A stretch of 48,169 nt of DNA, from positions 1 through 48,169 of the forward strand of contig CALDZL010000003.1 in assembly GCA_937944295.1 (NCBI GenBank). The letters are read 5' to 3'. Under the pieces are notes generated by a model. It saw nothing but the letters and a program-made list of their open reading frames with translations. It searched no databases and was not told where the DNA came from. Positions within the stretch are counted from its first letter, which is position 1; each line of letters opens with the position of its first letter. The stretch is from an uncultured Sphingorhabdus sp. (GTDB lineage: Bacteria; Pseudomonadota; Alphaproteobacteria; Sphingomonadales; Sphingomonadaceae). Shown here one piece after another: positions 34,945 to 43,743 of this stretch. The translations under genes were made by a program, and so were the position numbers.

Positions 34945-35010
34945 CACAAAATCCTACTCTGAAAATTACCATAACGGATTATTGGAATATGAACATTAAT
35001 GCTCGCTATG

Positions 35011-35042
35011 TTAGTCGAAACATACTTATCATTGGTCGAAGC
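35011..35042. promoter_or_regulatory. Candidate LytTR-binding direct repeat pair
   Basis: TTAGTCGAAAC at 35011-35021 and TTGGTCGAAGC at 35032-35042 share 9 of 11 bases and start exactly 21 bp apart. This two-turn spacing is the usual design of LytTR sites. The pair lies 67 bp before the kinase gene and 110 bp before the divergent 193-residue gene. Confidence 0.6.
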
Positions 35043-35151
35043 TTTGATTGAAAAATGCTATCATAGGATTGCGATGCGACTTATTTTATCTTCATTAACC
35101 AATAAATAACCATATTTGCCCACATTGTTCCTCAAATATAGGGAATATATT

Positions 35152-35697
35152 ATGGCTGAACATATAAAGCAGGATATATCGGGTACATTAACGCTAACCG
35201 AAATCAGGGAATTTGCAAATTTCTCTCCCAAATCACAACGCTATATTCGTATGGCTTTGGATATAGCTTTTGAGCGTGATGATGCGATAGCCCTCTGGTC
35301 ACGCAATGAGGATGAAATAAGAGCTATGAAGCTTCAGCAGAAAAAATATGCTAAGCTCGAAACGTTACGTAACCAGATTCCGATGAGCAATGACATTGCA
35401 GGCCATGAAATATTCTTTGCTCAATTGATGGAGGTTTCATCCTTTGACATTTTACAGGGTAAGCTTGATAGTTTTGCGGCCTATCGCTTTCTCTATGAGC
35501 GCTTATTGGGCGCGAATGTGCGGCCTTGGCTTCCCGCTATATTTTGTGCAACGGCATCATTGCCGCAATTAGAGCCATCACAGCGCAAAAAATTATTGCA
35601 ATCGATCAGCGAGGCTGCAGCAACGGCTGTGGGTTGGTCAAAACGTGCGCCTTCCTTTTTTCCAGAATGGGTTGAAAAAGTAGATAGCGATTATTGA
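35152..35697 (+). CDS. Hypothetical helical cytoplasmic protein
   Basis: About 181 residues from ATG 35152, which has AGGG eight bases before it; an in-frame start 12 codons upstream has none. The protein is mostly helical and charged, with TLTEIREFANFSPKSQRYIRMALDIAFERDDAIALWSRNEDEIRAMK near the start and a WLPAIFCATASLPQLEPSQR segment later. No signal peptide, membrane helix or known domain is seen. It is divergent from the LytS-like kinase gene and shares with it the gap that carries the LytTR repeat pair, so it may be a target of that system. Confidence 0.7.
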   Translation: MAEHIKQDISGTLTLTEIREFANFSPKSQRYIRMALDIAFERDDAIALWSRNEDEIRAMKLQQKKYAKLETLRNQIPMSNDIAGHEIFFAQLMEVSSFDILQGKLDSFAAYRFLYERLLGANVRPWLPAIFCATASLPQLEPSQRKKLLQSISEAAATAVGWSKRAPSFFPEWVEKVDSDY

Positions 35698-35770
35698 TTA
35701 CAGCGGCCATAATATTGAAAGCTGACAATTGATATTTGCTATGGTAACGTAACCCTGAGAGGAGAGGGCG

Positions 35771-36121
35771 ATGCCGCGCAAAGCTATAGGTGATTATAAA
35801 TTTGCTGATATTTATCCGCTTTATGTCAATAAAGTCGAAAAGAAATCGGGCAGCAAAGAACAGCTTAATAAAATCATTAAATGGCTCACAGGCTATGATG
35901 ATGCGGCCCTTGAAGATCATATTAATGGCGATGCTGATTTCAAAACCTTCTTTGCCAATGCTCCACAAATAAACCCGAATGCTCATCTGATTAAAGGCGT
36001 GGTTTGCGGCCATAGAGTAGAGGATATTACCGATCCTCTAACGCAACAAATACGATGGATGGATAAGCTGATTGATGAACTTACCAGAGCCAAGAAATTT
36101 GAGAATATATTGCGCAAATGA
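35771..36121 (+). CDS. DUF2200 family protein
   Basis: A 116-residue protein with the DUF2200 signature: FADIYPLYVNKVEKKSGSKEQLNKIIKWLTGYD, then NPNAHLIKGVVCGHRVEDITDPLTQQIRWMDKLIDELTRAK. The function of the family is unknown. AGAGGAG lies before the ATG. It follows the 193-residue gene by 73 bp on the same strand and converges with trmB with 6 bp between. The match is by memory of the family motif. Confidence 0.85.
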   Translation: MPRKAIGDYKFADIYPLYVNKVEKKSGSKEQLNKIIKWLTGYDDAALEDHINGDADFKTFFANAPQINPNAHLIKGVVCGHRVEDITDPLTQQIRWMDKLIDELTRAKKFENILRK

Positions 36122-36127
36122 ACGCAG

Positions 36128-36844
36128 TCATCTCTTGCGATACCTAAAATACCACACTTCATGGCCCTTGCGCCGTGCTTTTGCCTCATAACGCGTTTCA
36201 GGCCAGCCGCCTGGGCTTTTTTGGAAATCTATCGCGCTATTGCATAGCCAGTCAAATTGATTGAAATGCCGCTGCATTACCATCATTGCATGGCGTACAT
36301 AGACAGGATGGTCGGTGCCAAAACGAAATTCACCGCCAGATTTCAGCTTAGCCGCTATCAGGTCAACGGGGCCATCGTTCATGATGCGGCGTTTTGCATG
36401 GCGTGCTTTGGGCCAAGGATCGGGATGCAACAAATAGACAAAACTCAAGCTATTATCGGATACGCGTTCTAGTGCATCCAATGCATTGCCCATATGCAGG
36501 CGGATATTGGGTAGATTTCTATCACGAATATGCTGCAATGCGCTGACCATACCATTGAGAAATGGCTCGCACCCGATAAAGCCATGATCGGGCAGCATAT
36601 CTGCGCGTTCGGCCATATGCTCACCCGCGCCAAAGCCAATTTCAAAATGCAGCGGGCGATCTGCGCCAAACAGAGTTTCTGCCGTCAGAGGGCCACTCTC
36701 TGATATAGAGATTTGCGGCAATAATTGTTCGACCAATTGGACTTGTTGCGGGCGTAATTTATGCCCCTGCCTGCGGCCGTAAAGCTGACGGATTGTTGAT
36801 GGATCGTGCGGTTTTGGCGAGACAGGATTATTTGTTGCAGACAT
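36128..36844 (-). CDS. trmB: tRNA (guanine-N7-)-methyltransferase
   Basis: About 238 residues. The family signature is complete: LYGRRQGHKLRPQQ, FEIGFGAGEHMAERA (SAM site), GCEPFLNGM, FVYLLHPDPWPKARHAKRRIMN with the HPDPWPKxRHxKRR motif, and GWPETRYEAKARRKGHEVWYFRY. It makes m7G46 in tRNA. ATG 36844 is used; a TTG three codons earlier has no ribosome site either. In many alphaproteobacteria it follows lnt and metK directly, but here a diguanylate cyclase gene stands between. Confidence 0.97.
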   Translation of the reverse strand: MSATNNPVSPKPHDPSTIRQLYGRRQGHKLRPQQVQLVEQLLPQISISESGPLTAETLFGADRPLHFEIGFGAGEHMAERADMLPDHGFIGCEPFLNGMVSALQHIRDRNLPNIRLHMGNALDALERVSDNSLSFVYLLHPDPWPKARHAKRRIMNDGPVDLIAAKLKSGGEFRFGTDHPVYVRHAMMVMQRHFNQFDWLCNSAIDFQKSPGGWPETRYEAKARRKGHEVWYFRYRKR

Positions 36845-36943
36845 AATGTCCAATAGCGATAATCGGCGCTGTGTTGCAACTTTTTCTTATAATGTTTCAT
36901 TAACCCTAATGTTTTATTAATAAATATAAACTAATGTAAAATA

Positions 36944-38137
36944 ATGCAGGTTGAATTGGATATATTTAAATTATTTATGCCGCTTAATTTTGGGTTTTTC
37001 GGCGTATCTTTTTTATTGATATATTTATTGCGCAAAGATTCAAATTACATGCTTTGGTTTGGCGCGGCCTATATGAGCGCCTTTATAGGATCATTAATTG
37101 AGCTTTTTCATGAGCGACTGGATTTTGGTCCATTACGCTTTGATGATATATCCAATGGCCTGTATCTATTTATCAGTGTCTGCTCTGTTATTGGTATTGC
37201 TATAAGCCACAAAAAAAAGCCACCAATGAAATTGCTAATCACCCTATTTATAATGGGTTATATATGTCAGGCCTATTGGCATTATGGTGATAATGATCTT
37301 TATATTCGTATCATTGTAACAGATATTATTGCATCTTTATTGATGATGCCTGTCCTGCCTATTTTGTGGAATAATCGTCATCATTTGGTTAGCAATGGGC
37401 TATTTTGGTGTTTTGCGTTCATTGTAGCTATCAATATGACAAGGTCAATTTTCGGCATATTTCTGATTGATCGTAATATTAATATAGAGACTTATGCGAA
37501 CGAGCCCTACATGATTATATTCTACTTTATATCGTCAATAGTTGCTATCATAATGTCTTTTCCGCTTTTGGTGAAAGTGGTGATAAATATTGTCGAAAAT
37601 TATAAATTAGAAACGATTAGGGATCCGTTGACGGGACTGCTTAATCGCCGAGGTATTAGACAATATTTTATTGAATATCAGCGCGATAATAAGGCCTCAG
37701 ATAATAGTCTTTATATCATACAGCTTGATCTTGATCATTTCAAACGAATTAATGATAACTATGGTCATACGGTTGGTGATTTGGTGCTAAAGCGCAGCGC
37801 GAAAACTATTGCATCTATCATTGATACCAAAGGAGCTTGCGCTCGTATAGGCGGTGAAGAATTTATAATATTGCTACCACAACAAAATGAGCAGGCGGCT
37901 CTATTATTAGCAAATGATATACGTTATGAGATAGCCATGGAAAATCACCCTGAATTGTCTAATAGCCGCAAAATTACAGCCAGTTTTGGCGTAGCCGCCG
38001 TTCAAAACCATCATGAATTGGAGCAAGCCATAGAGCATGCCGATCAGGCTCTATATGCTGCCAAAGATGCGGGCCGCAATATGGTAAAAGTCTTTGGTAT
38101 GCATAATGGTCAAACAGCTAAGCTCAAGGCTGCTTGA
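36944..38137 (+). CDS. Membrane-bound diguanylate cyclase (GGDEF)
   Basis: A 397-residue protein with about seven hydrophobic helices (residues 8-215) and a C-terminal GGDEF domain (from about 225, RDPLTGLLNRRG). The active site is GGEEF at 303-307, with the metal/substrate stretch LDLDHFKRINDNYGHTVGD. Where the inhibitory I-site RxxD would be, the sequence reads DTKG, so product inhibition is probably absent. It should make c-di-GMP. It sits opposite in strand between trmB and metK and converges with metK. The membrane sensor region has no recognised family. Confidence 0.93.
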   Translation: MQVELDIFKLFMPLNFGFFGVSFLLIYLLRKDSNYMLWFGAAYMSAFIGSLIELFHERLDFGPLRFDDISNGLYLFISVCSVIGIAISHKKKPPMKLLITLFIMGYICQAYWHYGDNDLYIRIIVTDIIASLLMMPVLPILWNNRHHLVSNGLFWCFAFIVAINMTRSIFGIFLIDRNINIETYANEPYMIIFYFISSIVAIIMSFPLLVKVVINIVENYKLETIRDPLTGLLNRRGIRQYFIEYQRDNKASDNSLYIIQLDLDHFKRINDNYGHTVGDLVLKRSAKTIASIIDTKGACARIGGEEFIILLPQQNEQAALLLANDIRYEIAMENHPELSNSRKITASFGVAAVQNHHELEQAIEHADQALYAAKDAGRNMVKVFGMHNGQTAKLKAA

Positions 38138-38163
38138 AACCATTCCATAACTATTGATGAATG

Positions 38164-38187
38164 AGAGAGCAGCATAGGCTACTCTTT
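38164..38187. terminator. Stem-loop between the GGDEF gene and metK
   Basis: GAGCAGC can pair with GCTACTC (one wobble on the minus strand, one mismatch on the plus) around ATAG, extended by AGA/TTT. It lies between two convergent genes and is followed on the plus strand by a T-rich stretch. A terminator role is inferred from position. Confidence 0.35.
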
Positions 38188-38209
38188 CATAATTTTATAA
38201 CTATGTAAT

Positions 38210-39424
38210 TTAAGCAACAGCGGCTTTGAGCGCGTCCACCAAATCGGTTTTTTCCCAACCGAAATAATCACCATCGGCTTTGCGGCCAAAATGACCATAG
38301 GCTGCGCTAGGGCGATAAATGGGTTTGTTAAGGCCCAGATGGGTTCTGATACCACGCGGGGTTAATTTCACCAATTCAGGCAATATAGCTTCTAGCTTTG
38401 CTTCATCGACCGTGCCAGTGCCATGCAAATCAACGTGAATTGATAAAGGTTCAGCGACGCCAATCGCATAAGAAAGCTGAATTGCACAGCGCTTAGCAAG
38501 GCCAGCCGCGACAATATTTTTCGCCAGATAGCGGGTGATATAGGCTGCTGAACGGTCAACTTTTGTAGGGTCTTTGCCGCTGAATGCGCCGCCACCATGC
38601 GGAGATGCGCCGCCATAAGTATCGACAATGATTTTGCGGCCCGTAAGGCCAGCGTCGCCGTCTGGACCGCCAATTTCAAAGCGGCCCGTAGGATTTACGT
38701 GAATGGCGGTATTGTCGGTAATAAAACCATCAGGCAGGACATCTTTAAACACGCCGATAACATAATCGCGCAATTCGCTATATAATGCTGGATTATCGCT
38801 GTCTTTATAATAGCCTGGGGCATGTTGTGTAGAAACTACCAAGGCGGTGGCTTCTATGGGAACACCATCAACATAGCGCAATGTGACTTGGCTTTTGCTA
38901 TCGGGCTCTAAAAATGGCGCTTTACCGCTGTGGCGGTCTTCGGCCATTTGCCGCAAAATTTGGTGCGAATATTGCAAAGTGGCGGGCATGAGATCGGGCG
39001 TTTCATCGCTGGCATAACCAAACATAATACCCTGATCGCCTGCGCCTTCATCTTTATTATCGCCCGCATCAACGCCCTGTGCAATATGAGCTGATTGCGG
39101 GTGCAGATGATTTTCAAAGCTTAATGTTTCCCAGTGGAAACCCTCTTGTTCATAGCCAATATCCTTAACCACTTGGCGCGCTATTTTTTCAATTTCTGCC
39201 AATGCACCATCAGCCCAATTGCCATCGGTATCGATCATGCCATGGCCGCGCACTTCGCCCGCAATGACAACGCGATCGGTGGTGGTTAGGGTCTCACAGG
39301 CTACACGCGCTTCGGGATCTTTGGAGAGGAATAGGTCAACAATCGCATCACTAATTTGGTCGGATACTTTGTCGGGATGGCCTTCTGATACTGATTCAGA
39401 GGTAAAGAAAAATTCTGAGCGCAT
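38210..39424 (-). CDS. metK: S-adenosylmethionine synthase
   Basis: A 404-residue enzyme with the standard start [37 protein letters not shown] (methionine loop), [34 protein letters not shown] and the terminal [12 protein letters not shown]. It makes SAM from methionine and ATP. It lies 68 bp after lnt on the same strand. The short gap holds no recognisable SAM riboswitch. It ends in a convergent arrangement with the diguanylate cyclase gene. Confidence 0.98.
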   Translation of the reverse strand: MRSEFFFTSESVSEGHPDKVSDQISDAIVDLFLSKDPEARVACETLTTTDRVVIAGEVRGHGMIDTDGNWADGALAEIEKIARQVVKDIGYEQEGFHWETLSFENHLHPQSAHIAQGVDAGDNKDEGAGDQGIMFGYASDETPDLMPATLQYSHQILRQMAEDRHSGKAPFLEPDSKSQVTLRYVDGVPIEATALVVSTQHAPGYYKDSDNPALYSELRDYVIGVFKDVLPDGFITDNTAIHVNPTGRFEIGGPDGDAGLTGRKIIVDTYGGASPHGGGAFSGKDPTKVDRSAAYITRYLAKNIVAAGLAKRCAIQLSYAIGVAEPLSIHVDLHGTGTVDEAKLEAILPELVKLTPRGIRTHLGLNKPIYRPSAAYGHFGRKADGDYFGWEKTDLVDALKAAVA

Positions 39425-39492
39425 ATTAAACCCTTGTTATAATGAAATTAATTATATCGCCTTATCATATAAAGCAAAGTTTATATGTTTCT

Positions 39493-41163
39493 CTAGCGGC
39501 GTGAGCGGCCAATGGCAATGGTCGATATGCTTGTGAGGAATAAAATCAGCAGTGCGAGCGTTATGGGAATGCTATTTCCATGTTTGGAGAAAAATGTTGG
39601 CGCACGCGGATAGGGTAGTGAAAGATTAAGTCGTCCCGCTTGACCCGCCTTTATGCGCTCAAATATTTCACCATTGCTATGTATTTCTGAGCTTACCCCT
39701 GTTGGTGTTACGCGCAATATTGTTATACCTTCTTCGATAGCGCGCAGCCGTCCTTGGGCTTCATGCTGGGGTGGACCCCAAGGGCCAAACCATGCATCAT
39801 TGCTGGGCGAGAATATGAAATCGGGGCGGTTATCCCGATCAATAATGCGGCCTGAAAAAACCAGTTCATAACAAATTTGAATGCCGATTTTAACGCCGCC
39901 AAGTTCGGGATGATCGGATGCGATGGTGATGGTTTCTGGGCCTTTACCAGACCAAAAATCAATTTCCCCAGGGACCAGTCGGCTTAGGCCAATAGGTTCT
40001 AAAATATAACGAAGCGGTAGATATTCGCCAAAGGGCAGCAAATGCGCTTTGTCATATATGGCGAATAGTTCGGCGCTGGTATTGGCTTGATTCTTCTTGA
40101 GCGCCATCACGCTGTTGCGCGCGCCTAGCAGAGCATTATTTTCATATTCCAGCCGCGTTGCCCCTGTAAGCAATATGTCATTAGGACCCATGATAGTGCC
40201 AATTTCAGCAAGGGCATTTTCCGCGCTGCCGCCGATGGTATCAAAATAAGTACGCTGCGGATAACCGCTTTCCAGATAATCGGGAATGGCGGCCTCGGGC
40301 CATAATATGATGCGGGGTGTGTTTTCTTGTCCTGGTAAAGGCCTTGATAATTCGGATAATTTTTGATAATTAATCTGATTATAGCCTGCGCGATATTTAT
40401 CAGCTTGGCTGATGTTGGGCTGGACGATGGTGATGTTCGAATCTTTGGGCGTCGCTGGAGTATAGGCCCAGCCATGAATACCAGCATAGGCAAAGATAAG
40501 AAATAAAGGCAAAAACACCAATCCCCAATAATTTTTGGCTCTAAGCTGCGTCCATGTTAAGTACCGCAATAGCATCATAGAAATACCAGCCATAATAATA
40601 ACCAATCCCGACACGCCATAGCTGCCTAGCCATGGCAAAATATCAGATAATAACGTATCCAACATAGAGGCGCTGATCGGATTCCAGCCAGAGCCTGTAA
40701 ACACCACGCTGCGCAGCCATTCGGATAATATCCATGTTGCCGATAATAGGATGATGAAAACTATTGCTCCGCTATTGCGGGCCGTTTCAAGGCTGAGCTT
40801 TATACTTATCCAGCGCGCACTAGCGGCTGCTATGGCGGGATATATCGCAAAATATAGAGATACGGCGAACACAGCAAAATAACCGAGCCATGCAGGCATA
40901 GTATCTTGGAAGGTAAAGGAAAAAGCGAGCCATTGCAGGGTGATGGTGAAATGACCCAATCCCCACAACCAACCCAGTCGAAAGCTTGTCTTTACGCTTT
41001 CGCTATGGATCAGCAAATATGTCAATAGGGCCAAGGAGGCGAGGCTGATCGGCCACCACCCCATTGGCGCAAATCCCATGGCAGATACTCCGCCCGCGAT
41101 TAATGCACATGTTCCGCTATATTCTTTGATAGGTGATACTATTTTTGCCATAGATTGTATCAT
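39493..41163 (-). CDS. lnt: Apolipoprotein N-acyltransferase
   Basis: About 556 residues. The N-terminal half has some eight membrane helices (GFAPMGWWPISLASLALLTYL, then WLWGLGHF). A nitrilase domain follows with catalytic Glu in ILWPEAAIPDYL, Lys in YDKAHLLPFGEYLPLR and Cys in QICYELVFSG. It transfers the third acyl chain to lipoproteins in the inner membrane. ATG 41163 has AAGG six bases before it; the frame extends upstream without a better site. It is first in a likely lnt-metK transcript. Confidence 0.96.
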   Translation of the reverse strand: MIQSMAKIVSPIKEYSGTCALIAGGVSAMGFAPMGWWPISLASLALLTYLLIHSESVKTSFRLGWLWGLGHFTITLQWLAFSFTFQDTMPAWLGYFAVFAVSLYFAIYPAIAAASARWISIKLSLETARNSGAIVFIILLSATWILSEWLRSVVFTGSGWNPISASMLDTLLSDILPWLGSYGVSGLVIIMAGISMMLLRYLTWTQLRAKNYWGLVFLPLFLIFAYAGIHGWAYTPATPKDSNITIVQPNISQADKYRAGYNQINYQKLSELSRPLPGQENTPRIILWPEAAIPDYLESGYPQRTYFDTIGGSAENALAEIGTIMGPNDILLTGATRLEYENNALLGARNSVMALKKNQANTSAELFAIYDKAHLLPFGEYLPLRYILEPIGLSRLVPGEIDFWSGKGPETITIASDHPELGGVKIGIQICYELVFSGRIIDRDNRPDFIFSPSNDAWFGPWGPPQHEAQGRLRAIEEGITILRVTPTGVSSEIHSNGEIFERIKAGQAGRLNLSLPYPRAPTFFSKHGNSIPITLALLILFLTSISTIAIGRSRR

Positions 41164-41241
41164 GCTATGCCTTGTACAAAATTGCAATGACAGGAAATAT
41201 TGTTCATTTGAACGCAAGCCAATATATGATAGTGATAAGCT

Positions 41242-41895
41242 ATGAAAATACTAGCCTTATTATTATTGCAATCTGCGGTGAACCCCGTTGCCGATGATTA
41301 TGTGAAACAACCAAAGCCGCTCAGCGCCGCGCATAGCGAAGCCATTGGCTGCGTCGCTATGATCGCTTTAGTGGCCGATCAACAGAAACAGGGGGCTTTG
41401 GGCTTTGCGCAATATGGTGATTTAAATGATAAAGGGCCGCTTTTTGCCGCCAATGTGGGTGAAAGAGTGCTGAAAGAAACGGCGCAGACCCGCGAAGTGA
41501 TTGCCTTTGCCATCCAAGAATCTGCACGCGAACAGCTACCGTTATTGACGGCAGAAAGGAGCGATGATTTGTCGAAGCGTATGGAGACCTGTTTGCCTTT
41601 GTTAGAGGATAGCACCAGCGATGCGATTGTCGTTGAAAGGCGCAAGATTAGCCCCGATGAATATAGAGAGTGCGGTGCTATTATCGGTGTTTTGATTGAT
41701 CGAGAGGATATGCGTATCCCCAAAAAAGCTCTTTTGTTTGAAAATCTATCTTGGCGTTATAAACAAGAAAAATATGGGCGTACTTCCAATGGTTCTACTT
41801 TTGCGCGGGCTGATATTTTAAAAGAAAAGGCCAATTTTCAAAAGTGGACTTTCGATGATGAGAAAATCACATTTTGCCAAGATATAGGGTCATAA
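41242..41895 (+). CDS. Hypothetical protein, unknown function
   Basis: A 217-residue protein with a short hydrophobic N-terminus (MKILALLLLQSAVNPVA), possibly a weak signal peptide, and several cysteines (AIGCVAMIA, METCLPLL, YRECGAII, ITFCQDI) that could pair in the periplasm. The rest is mixed helical sequence. No family was recognised. It is divergent from lnt and ends 2 bp before the VOC gene, so the two are likely co-transcribed. Confidence 0.75.
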   Translation: MKILALLLLQSAVNPVADDYVKQPKPLSAAHSEAIGCVAMIALVADQQKQGALGFAQYGDLNDKGPLFAANVGERVLKETAQTREVIAFAIQESAREQLPLLTAERSDDLSKRMETCLPLLEDSTSDAIVVERRKISPDEYRECGAIIGVLIDREDMRIPKKALLFENLSWRYKQEKYGRTSNGSTFARADILKEKANFQKWTFDDEKITFCQDIGS

Positions 41896-41897
41896 CA

Positions 41898-42344
41898 TTG
41901 GCCGATAAAAATATAGGGTTAAGAGATATTTTGCGACCGTTTCATCTGGCATTCCCCGTTGATGACCTTGCGGCTACACGGCATTTTTATGGCGATATAC
42001 TGGGTTGTAGCGAAGGACGTTCATCGGATCATTGGATCGATTTCAATTTTTTTGGTCATCAAATTGTCGCCCATTTAGTGGAAGAAAAATCATCATTGAC
42101 TGCAGTTAGCGAGGTGGATGCAAAGACCGTCCCTTTGCCGCATTTTGGCATAATATTATCACCAGTTAATTGGCAGAAATTGGCCAATCGTTTGCGCGTG
42201 GCCAATGCTCAATTCATTATCGAACCTTACACGCGTTTCAAGGGCGAAGTGGGAGAGCAATCGACTATGTTTTTGCGCGATCCAGCGGGCAATGCGCTGG
42301 AGTTTAAAGCCTTTGGTAATGATGATCAAATATTTGCGCAGTAA
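41898..42344 (+). CDS. VOC (glyoxalase/dioxygenase-fold) family protein
   Basis: About 148 residues from TTG 41898, which has AGGG eight bases before it; a TTG eight codons further up lies in the preceding gene. RPFHLAFPVDDLAATRHFYGDILGC is the first beta-alpha module with the metal His, and HFGIILSP, QSTMFLRDPAGNALEFKAF supply the second. Many VOC members of this subclass are annotated as glyoxalase or bleomycin-resistance-like, but the reaction here is unknown. It converges with the TPR-like gene. Confidence 0.88.
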   Translation: MADKNIGLRDILRPFHLAFPVDDLAATRHFYGDILGCSEGRSSDHWIDFNFFGHQIVAHLVEEKSSLTAVSEVDAKTVPLPHFGIILSPVNWQKLANRLRVANAQFIIEPYTRFKGEVGEQSTMFLRDPAGNALEFKAFGNDDQIFAQ

Positions 42345-42351
42345 ATATAGT

Positions 42352-42388
42352 TTTACGTATTAAATTTACATATTATTTTAATCGTAAA
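42352..42388. terminator. Stem-loop between convergent VOC and TPR-like genes
   Basis: TTTACG and ATTAAA pair with TTTAAT and CGTAAA, giving a 12-bp stem with one bulged base and a 12-nt loop. The right arm contains the stop codon of the minus-strand gene. A shared terminator is inferred; the stem is AT-rich. Confidence 0.35.
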
Positions 42389-43586
42389 CGGTAAGGTCTA
42401 GCGTGCGGATTATGGGTGTGCCACTGCGCGCTCTTATGCGTGATATTGATAATATTTCTGGCTGTGCGGTATAGGTGAATCTTTCTATAATATATTGTTC
42501 TACAGGCATATTATTTTTATCAACTCGCGGCGCATAGATACGGCTTTGAATCGATTTGAGGATAGCAGGGACCCAATTGTCCGAGCCGCTGAGCCGTAAT
42601 ATTTCTGCATCTTCAACGCGTCCTTCCGCACTGACAAAAAAACCAAAATCGGCCCAACGGTCAAGAAAATTCTCGCTAACAGATGTCCTGACTTTATTTT
42701 GGGGTGTTATGATAGATGTAGTAAAATCTCTGCTTGGCCTCTCTTTTCCAAGGTCTGTTAATCGTACGGGGTCCGAGGATAATAAAATAGGTTTATTACG
42801 AGTGGCGGCAATGAAATTGTGAGGTGGTTTATTGCTATCATTGTCTGGATTATCATTAAGCCGTGCCAATAATATTTCTGCTGATTGAGAATATCTATTG
42901 TTAGGATCATTAATTTCTGTGATAAAATCCATAATATCATTACGAACATTTTTTGTAAGTCCTGCGGATTCCCGTGATTTTGCGAGGACAATTCTTATAC
43001 CTATTTCGCGTAACCTTGCTATTGCGGCTAAGTCCTTATAACCTTTTTTGAGTGCTTCTTTTTCTAAGAACCGATAGCGTCTAATCGCCGTTTTAAAAGA
43101 CCCTGATCGAAACCGAGAACCCGCCAGCTCTAATTCCGCAATCAATTGAGTGCGTTCATTATCGCTATGTTTTTTCACTATGTTATTTAGCCTAACGATA
43201 TTGAAATTAGATTTATCTATCAGTCCTAAATGCTCTAATACGCGACTGTTTGAGCGATAGAGATCAGCTACCTCTGCAGTATATTCGGGGGCAAATTTTT
43301 TATTTCTTTTGATCGAGGCTTCGATGGTGGAGCGCGCGTCTTGGTAATCACCTTCGATAAAGAGGTTTTCCGCATGCGCCAATGTTGCGTCAATATCCTC
43401 ATCGGGCAGGCATCCATTATCTATACAGTTTTGAAGGGCTTCCAAAGAGCCTTTCAAATCGGGGGCAATCACCACAATCACGCCTTTTGAGTCTTGATTT
43501 TCTGGCGTAGTAGATGTTTCCTGCGCCTGTGCATTATGGATGCATAGTAGGGATAATATAGCAGTTGATATATATAATTTTAACAT
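42378..43586 (-). CDS. Exported TPR-like protein with TonB C-terminal-like domain
   Basis: About 402 residues. A signal peptide (MLKLYISTAILSLLCIHNAQA) leads into helical repeats (residues 45-220, EDIDATLAHAENLFIEGDYQDARSTIEASIKRN is TPR-like). Near the C-terminus FGFFVSAEGRVEDAEILRLSGSDNWVPAILKSIQSRIYAPRVDKNNMPVEQYIIERFTYT resembles the TonB C-terminal fold. It has no N-terminal transmembrane anchor or Pro-rich span, so it is not a classical TonB. ATG 43586 has GGAG six bases upstream. Similar secreted proteins occur in sphingomonads with unknown role. Confidence 0.82.
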   Translation of the reverse strand: MLKLYISTAILSLLCIHNAQAQETSTTPENQDSKGVIVVIAPDLKGSLEALQNCIDNGCLPDEDIDATLAHAENLFIEGDYQDARSTIEASIKRNKKFAPEYTAEVADLYRSNSRVLEHLGLIDKSNFNIVRLNNIVKKHSDNERTQLIAELELAGSRFRSGSFKTAIRRYRFLEKEALKKGYKDLAAIARLREIGIRIVLAKSRESAGLTKNVRNDIMDFITEINDPNNRYSQSAEILLARLNDNPDNDSNKPPHNFIAATRNKPILLSSDPVRLTDLGKERPSRDFTTSIITPQNKVRTSVSENFLDRWADFGFFVSAEGRVEDAEILRLSGSDNWVPAILKSIQSRIYAPRVDKNNMPVEQYIIERFTYTAQPEILSISRIRARSGTPIIRTLDLTVYD

Positions 43587-43743
43587 GACCTGCTCCATAT
43601 ACCTCATATTATAGGTTATAGATTTTACATGAATATCAAATGAATAATATAATTTTATTACAATCTATAATTAAGACATGGGTATATATAAATATCAGAG
43701 TTTCATTTTATCGATTCATATGCGTTGCTGATTACAAATTATA

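Noticed and set aside
34949-34958. AAAATCCTA half-site of the S24 operator upstream of the kinase gene
   Set aside because: Only one arm is present, and on the minus strand the same bases are the Shine-Dalgarno site of the kinase gene.
39425-39492. SAM riboswitch before metK
   Set aside because: The gap of 68 bp is short and AT-rich, with no recognisable SAM-I, SAM-II or SAM-IV/V-like conserved core.
41202-41213. Palindrome GTTCATTTGAAC between lnt and the 217-residue gene
   Set aside because: A 12-bp AT-rich palindrome with no second copy nearby and no adjacent regulator; could easily be chance.
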